The notes beneath the pieces were generated by a model. The model did not search any database. It was not told the origin of the DNA and saw only the letters and a program-made list of their open reading frames with translations. From positions 1-10,969 of the forward strand of contig JABANP010000948.1 in assembly GCA_013115135.1 (NCBI GenBank): a stretch of 10,969 bases of DNA, in the 5' to 3' direction. Origin of the DNA: Perkinsus olseni (taxonomy: Eukaryota; Perkinsozoa; Perkinsida; Perkinsidae). How positions within the stretch are numbered: the first letter of the stretch is position 1; each line of letters begins with the position of its first letter. Position numbers and translations under genes: made by a program. Shown one piece after another: positions 8,268 to 10,969 of the stretch.

Positions 8268-9293
8268 ATGAACTTCGACTCTGAACTTCTTCATGTCATC
8301 CGTCATCTCATACGACACCCTGACACCCTCATCAACTCCATCAAACTAGCACGACTTCTATCTTGGAGCGACCTCCTCTCCTGGAGGCCTCAAGGCCTAC
8401 ACTCCGGGACCCTCATCAAGCTTCAGCTTCTGCTGACATCACCCGAAACACGGTGCCTCTGTTGGCTTCACAATGTCGACATTTACCCTCCACACATCTG
8501 CAGAAGTATCGACACTCACCTCGCCGCCTCCACCTGGCGAACCTACAAAAGCTGCATCTCCCACTTCATCCACTGGCACTGGTCAACTTTTCCTTCGACC
8601 CCCGCACTTCCAGCTAACCCGTCAGCGATCAGAAGTTTCATCTGTCAAGGATGTCATCCTTCACTCCTCCCGGCCCTCACTAAGCTTCACGTCATCCTCC
8701 AACTACCGGTCCACTTTCACGACCCCCTAACCCACATGATCAACAAGGGTACCCAAAAGCTCATCCAGTCAACCAAGCGAGATAAAACTTTCCTATCTCG
8801 GAAGCTACTCGACTCGGTCTCCCAAGCAGCGCTTGCTCGAGGTCTTCATCTCTTCCAAGCCTACTTGGTCATCGCCTACTGCTTCAGCCTACGAGTCCCA
8901 TCCGAACTACTTGACACTAGCAAGCGCTGGCTGGTTGTCGACGATCACCTCTGCCACCTACATCTTCGGTTCCGCAAAAACTCCCCTCGACCCGTTCAAC
9001 TGACCCGTTGCTGTACCTGTCTCTCTTGGGGTCCCCTTCTCTGCCCAGTACGTGCAGCTTCAATCATCAACACTACTACGTCTGTCATCTCTCCGTCCGC
9101 CTTCAACTCTCACCTGAAGCTTTGCTTACGTGACGCCGGCGTCACCAACTGGAAAGAGTATGCTTCGCATTCCCTTCGACGGGGCCACACCCACGACCTT
9201 TTCATCGCAGGTGCTCCAAGTACAACCATAGACGCCTCTGGTGGGTGGCGAAACCCCAGCTCCAAGTTCTCTTACATTGATCTGCAACATTGA
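8268..9293 (+). CDS. ORF3, tyrosine recombinase
   Basis: From ATG at 8268 this gives 341 residues. Residues of about 50-160 resemble an N-terminal core-binding (SAM-like) domain (STWRTYKSCISHFIHW). The catalytic domain carries Arg209 in SLRVPSELL, a hairpin Lys in LRFRKNSP, His301 and Arg304 in HSLRRG, Trp327 in GGWRNP and the nucleophile Tyr336 in KFSYID: a complete R-K-H-R-W-Y set. It would join a circular DNA copy to a target by strand exchange through a 3'-phosphotyrosine. The same frame also has an ATG at 8124, inside the ORF2 NPAD region, which would add 48 residues and overlap ORF2 by 101 bp. A CTCTTCACAG string at 8236-8245 resembles a 3' splice site, so ORF3 may be made from a spliced RNA. 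I chose 8268 because the added residues do not look like a domain. Confidence 0.92.
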   Translation: MNFDSELLHVIRHLIRHPDTLINSIKLARLLSWSDLLSWRPQGLHSGTLIKLQLLLTSPETRCLCWLHNVDIYPPHICRSIDTHLAASTWRTYKSCISHFIHWHWSTFPSTPALPANPSAIRSFICQGCHPSLLPALTKLHVILQLPVHFHDPLTHMINKGTQKLIQSTKRDKTFLSRKLLDSVSQAALARGLHLFQAYLVIAYCFSLRVPSELLDTSKRWLVVDDHLCHLHLRFRKNSPRPVQLTRCCTCLSWGPLLCPVRAASIINTTTSVISPSAFNSHLKLCLRDAGVTNWKEYASHSLRRGHTHDLFIAGAPSTTIDASGGWRNPSSKFSYIDLQH

Positions 9294-9444
9294 ACGTCCA
9301 CTCAGTACCCTTACTTGTCGGCCAACTTGTCTCCCACGACCTTGTCGCGTCGCGTCAATCGTGTCACTCTCTAACTCCTTCTGCACATGGGGGAGAGCTG
9401 CAACACCGCCCGCCTCTCAACACTCAACAACCACCGCCGCACGT

Positions 9445-9559
9445 GGGGGACCTCTGGCGGTGCTGCTAGCCAGCCCTGCCTGAGGCCCACTCTCGCTGCT
9501 CTCCCCAACGTTCATCTCAGCGGGCAACCCGGGCGCTCTGCGAGCGTTTCATTGTATCA
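9445..9559 (+). repeat. B1: internal copy of split direct repeat B
   Basis: This 115-bp sequence, from GGGGGACCTCTGG to TTTCATTGTATCA, recurs without visible difference at 9734-9848. Its end forms a small hairpin, CGCTC-TGC-GAGCG (9534-9546), close to the joint with A2. It shares the 8-bp core 9552-9559 with A2, so B1 and A2 abut directly, as the two ends would in a circular form. It is separated from the ORF3 stop by 151 bp with no recognisable signal. Confidence 0.92.
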
Positions 9560-9719
9560 GCACTTCGACGAAGGGCGATACGATGTAGCGAGCCGCGCCC
9601 CGACCTCGTCCCCGGACGAGCGCGCCTCTCCGGGCGCGCGTGCCAAACCATAGCTATGGCCAAAGGCCGCACGGGGGCTCCCCTCGTCGGCAAGCCCCTG
9701 ATAAGCTCAACCCACCCCG
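9552..9719 (+). repeat. A2: internal copy of split direct repeat A
   Basis: Same 168 bp as A1 (offset 5262 bp), starting at TTGTATCA and ending in CCCACCCCG, including the palindrome CCATAGCTATGG at 9648-9659. After it a 14-bp spacer (9720-9733) leads to B2. The first base after the repeat differs from that after A1 (T against A), which marks the repeat limit. Confidence 0.93.
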
Positions 9720-9733
9720 TACCCCTGAGCCCC

Positions 9734-9848
9734 GGGGGACCTCTGGCGGTGCTGCTAGCCAGCCCTGCCTGAGGCCCACTCTCGCTGCTCTCCCCAACGT
9801 TCATCTCAGCGGGCAACCCGGGCGCTCTGCGAGCGTTTCATTGTATCA
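9734..9848 (+). repeat. B2: right-terminal copy of split direct repeat B
   Basis: Same 115 bp as B1. It ends in TTTCATTGTATCA, after which the satellite resumes with ATTCTAACC at 9849. TTGTATCA at 9841-9848 is the right-hand copy of the core shared with the target. Confidence 0.93.
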
Positions 9849-10366
9849 ATTCTAACCGTCATCCATTAGTGATGACTGGTGTGTTGTATCAATTCTAACC
9901 GTGAGTGATGACTGGTGTGTTGTATCAATTCTAACCGTCATCCATTAGTGATGACTGGTGTGTTGTATCAATTCTAACCGTCATCTATTAGTGATGACTG
10001 GTGTGTTGTATCAATTCTAACCGTCATCCATTAGTGATGACTGGTGTGTTGTATCAATTCTAACCGTCTTCCATGAGTGATGACTGGTGTGTTGTATCAA
10101 TTCTAACCGTCATCCATTAGTGATGACTGGTGTGTTGTATCAATTCTAACCGTCATCTATTAGTGATGACTGGTGTGCTGTATCAATTCTAACCGTCATC
10201 CATTAGTGATGACTGGTGTGCTGTATCAATTCTAACCGTCATCCATTAGTGATGACTGGTGTGCTGTATCAATTCTAACCGTCATCCATTAGTGATGACT
10301 GGTGTGTTGTATCAATTCTAACCGTCATCCATGAGTGATGACTGGTGTGTTGTATCAATTCTAACA
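9849..10366. repeat. 43-bp minisatellite, right block
   Basis: The block begins with 9 bp (9849-9857) that complete the unit cut at 4297, then holds 12 units starting at 9858. All are 43 bp except the unit at 9901, which lacks 7 bp of the variable half (36 bp). Class order is D, B (short), D, C, D, B, D, C, D, D, D, then a D/B hybrid at 10324. Class A and the CTGCTG subtype, common on the left, are absent. The last unit ends CTAACA, after which unique sequence begins. Confidence 0.96.
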
Positions 10367-10579
10367 GTTTATCATGAGTTTCAGTTCATGCAACCGAGCG
10401 ATGGTTACGTGAGTTGAATAGTGGTTAATTAAACCCGAATTAAGGGGAGAATAATAATGGGAGGGTGAGGGATTGAGGGCGTTTGTTTATGATATAGAAT
10501 AATTAGTGTGCTAGTTACAGTGCGACTGTCAGTCACAACATACTAAGGATTCTCAGATACTAGTTTCTGTTGACCGGAA
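10367..10579. promoter_or_regulatory. A/T-richer unique spacer upstream of the + strand gene
   Basis: This 213-bp unique stretch lies between the satellite and the next gene. It includes TTAATTAAACCCGAATTAAG, and ATAATAATGGG near 10450. It should hold the promoter and 5' UTR of the + strand gene. If the coiled-coil gene continues across the satellite, it could also hold that gene's first exon, though no convincing minus-strand coding exon is seen. A specific promoter motif cannot be named. Confidence 0.3.
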
Positions 10580-10969
10580 ATGGCATTTAGTAGATTTCGC
10601 GTCACGGACGCGATCTTGCAACATGTCAAGCAACGAGAGCCGATTGAAGAGGAGTGTATCTTCCTTGGTGGATTCTGGGAGGAAGAACACTTCGCAAGTT
10701 TGTTGACTAGTGCAGGTAAGTGGCGGTTGGACACTGACCGCGTAGTAGATGGGTGACTGAGTTCGAAATCCGAGCTTCCTCGTCTCGGAGACAAACGCTC
10801 TTCACGATTTCGTTGTATGAAGGTATGCTCTCGTCGTTGCATTGGTTCCTCGAATCCCATGGTGATGGCTTTCCTATTTACATGGATGCCCAGAACCGAA
10901 TAATTCTCGGAAGCTTGAAGGTGGCTTGGATTGGAACCACCAGGATATGGTTAGTAGCGTCCGTGCGCA
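10580..10969 (+). CDS. 5' part of an unrecognised gene with one 59-bp intron
   Basis: Exon 1 (10580-10715) starts at ATG in a GAAATGG context with an in-frame TGA three codons upstream, and encodes 45 residues beginning MAFSRFRVTDAILQHV. The intron 10716-10774 is GTAAGT...CCGAG (59 bp). Joined in phase 1 to exon 2 (10775 to the window end), the frame stays open to the last base and includes WFLESHGDGFPIYMDAQNR. The protein is partial (about 110 residues seen) and mixed, with an acidic patch PIEEE...FWEEEHF. I recognise no family. A competing minus-strand frame covers 10543-10860, but the + strand model explains a longer stretch, a good start and a good donor. Confidence 0.5.

Larger units (their letters stand above)
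4290..9848 (+). mobile_element. split-direct-repeat tyrosine-recombinase retrotransposon (PAT/Ngaro-like)
   Basis: The element reads A1 (4290-4457), ORF1, ORF2, ORF3, B1 (9445-9559), A2 (9552-9719), B2 (9734-9848). The A and B copies look identical base for base. Split direct repeats together with a tyrosine recombinase and a DIRS-type RT/RNase H define PAT-like and Ngaro-like elements, which are thought to integrate as a DNA circle rather than with a DDE integrase. Consistent with this, no target-site duplication is seen. The element without the 8-bp core TTGTATCA is 4298-9840 (5543 bp). I see no methyltransferase domain (known in DIRS and PAT) and no SGNH-hydrolase-like region (known in some Ngaro), so its subfamily is open. 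It is inserted in a 43-bp satellite and is transcribed opposite to the coiled-coil gene. The coding strand is strongly rich in C and T. Confidence 0.93.

Noticed and set aside
4290..9848. LTR retrotransposon or DNA transposon
   Set aside because: There are no simple terminal long repeats, no DDE integrase or transposase, and no target-site duplication; the split repeats and tyrosine recombinase explain the element better.
10543..10860. minus-strand 105-codon frame
   Set aside because: It overlaps the + strand gene model, which has a better start, a consensus donor, a phase-matched 59-bp intron and a frame open to the window end. The choice is not certain.

Overview
The window looks like nuclear DNA of a eukaryotic microbe. 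Gene fragments are split by short GT-AG introns (mostly 50 to 68 bp), and a large tandem repeat carries a retrotransposon of the tyrosine-recombinase class. The dense, tiny introns would suit a compact protist genome such as an alveolate of the Perkinsus kind. No marker gene proves this, so the taxonomic guess is weak.

Layout. 1-252 is the 3' end of an unrecognised + strand gene. 253-990 has no gene I can support. 1040-2710 is a minus-strand, multi-exon coiled-coil gene whose first exon(s) are not visible. 2759-4297 is a 43-bp minisatellite in perfect register (35 full units plus 34 bp). 4290-9848 is an apparently intact retrotransposon of about 5.55 kb. 9849-10366 is the rest of the minisatellite (9 bp plus 12 units). 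10580 to the window end is the start of another unrecognised + strand gene with one 59-bp intron.

The retrotransposon has split direct repeats in the order A1 - ORF1 - ORF2 - ORF3 - B1 - A2 - B2, the layout of PAT-like/Ngaro-like elements in the DIRS order. ORF1 is Gag-like. ORF2 has reverse transcriptase (YLDD) and RNase H. ORF3 is a tyrosine recombinase with a full R-K-H-R-W-Y set. By eye, both A copies (168 bp) and both B copies (115 bp) are identical. With all three frames open, this points to a recent and possibly active insertion.

The most interesting point is the junction chemistry. The internal B1/A2 joint, which would be the joint of a circular intermediate, contains TTGTATCA. The same 8 bp occurs in most minisatellite units. 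The left flank (34 bp of a unit) and the right flank (9 bp) add up to exactly one 43-bp unit, with no target duplication. The sequence therefore reads as an integrase-like crossover between a DNA circle and a satellite unit, and suggests that the satellite is a reusable landing site. The satellite's higher-order structure also changes exactly at the insertion.
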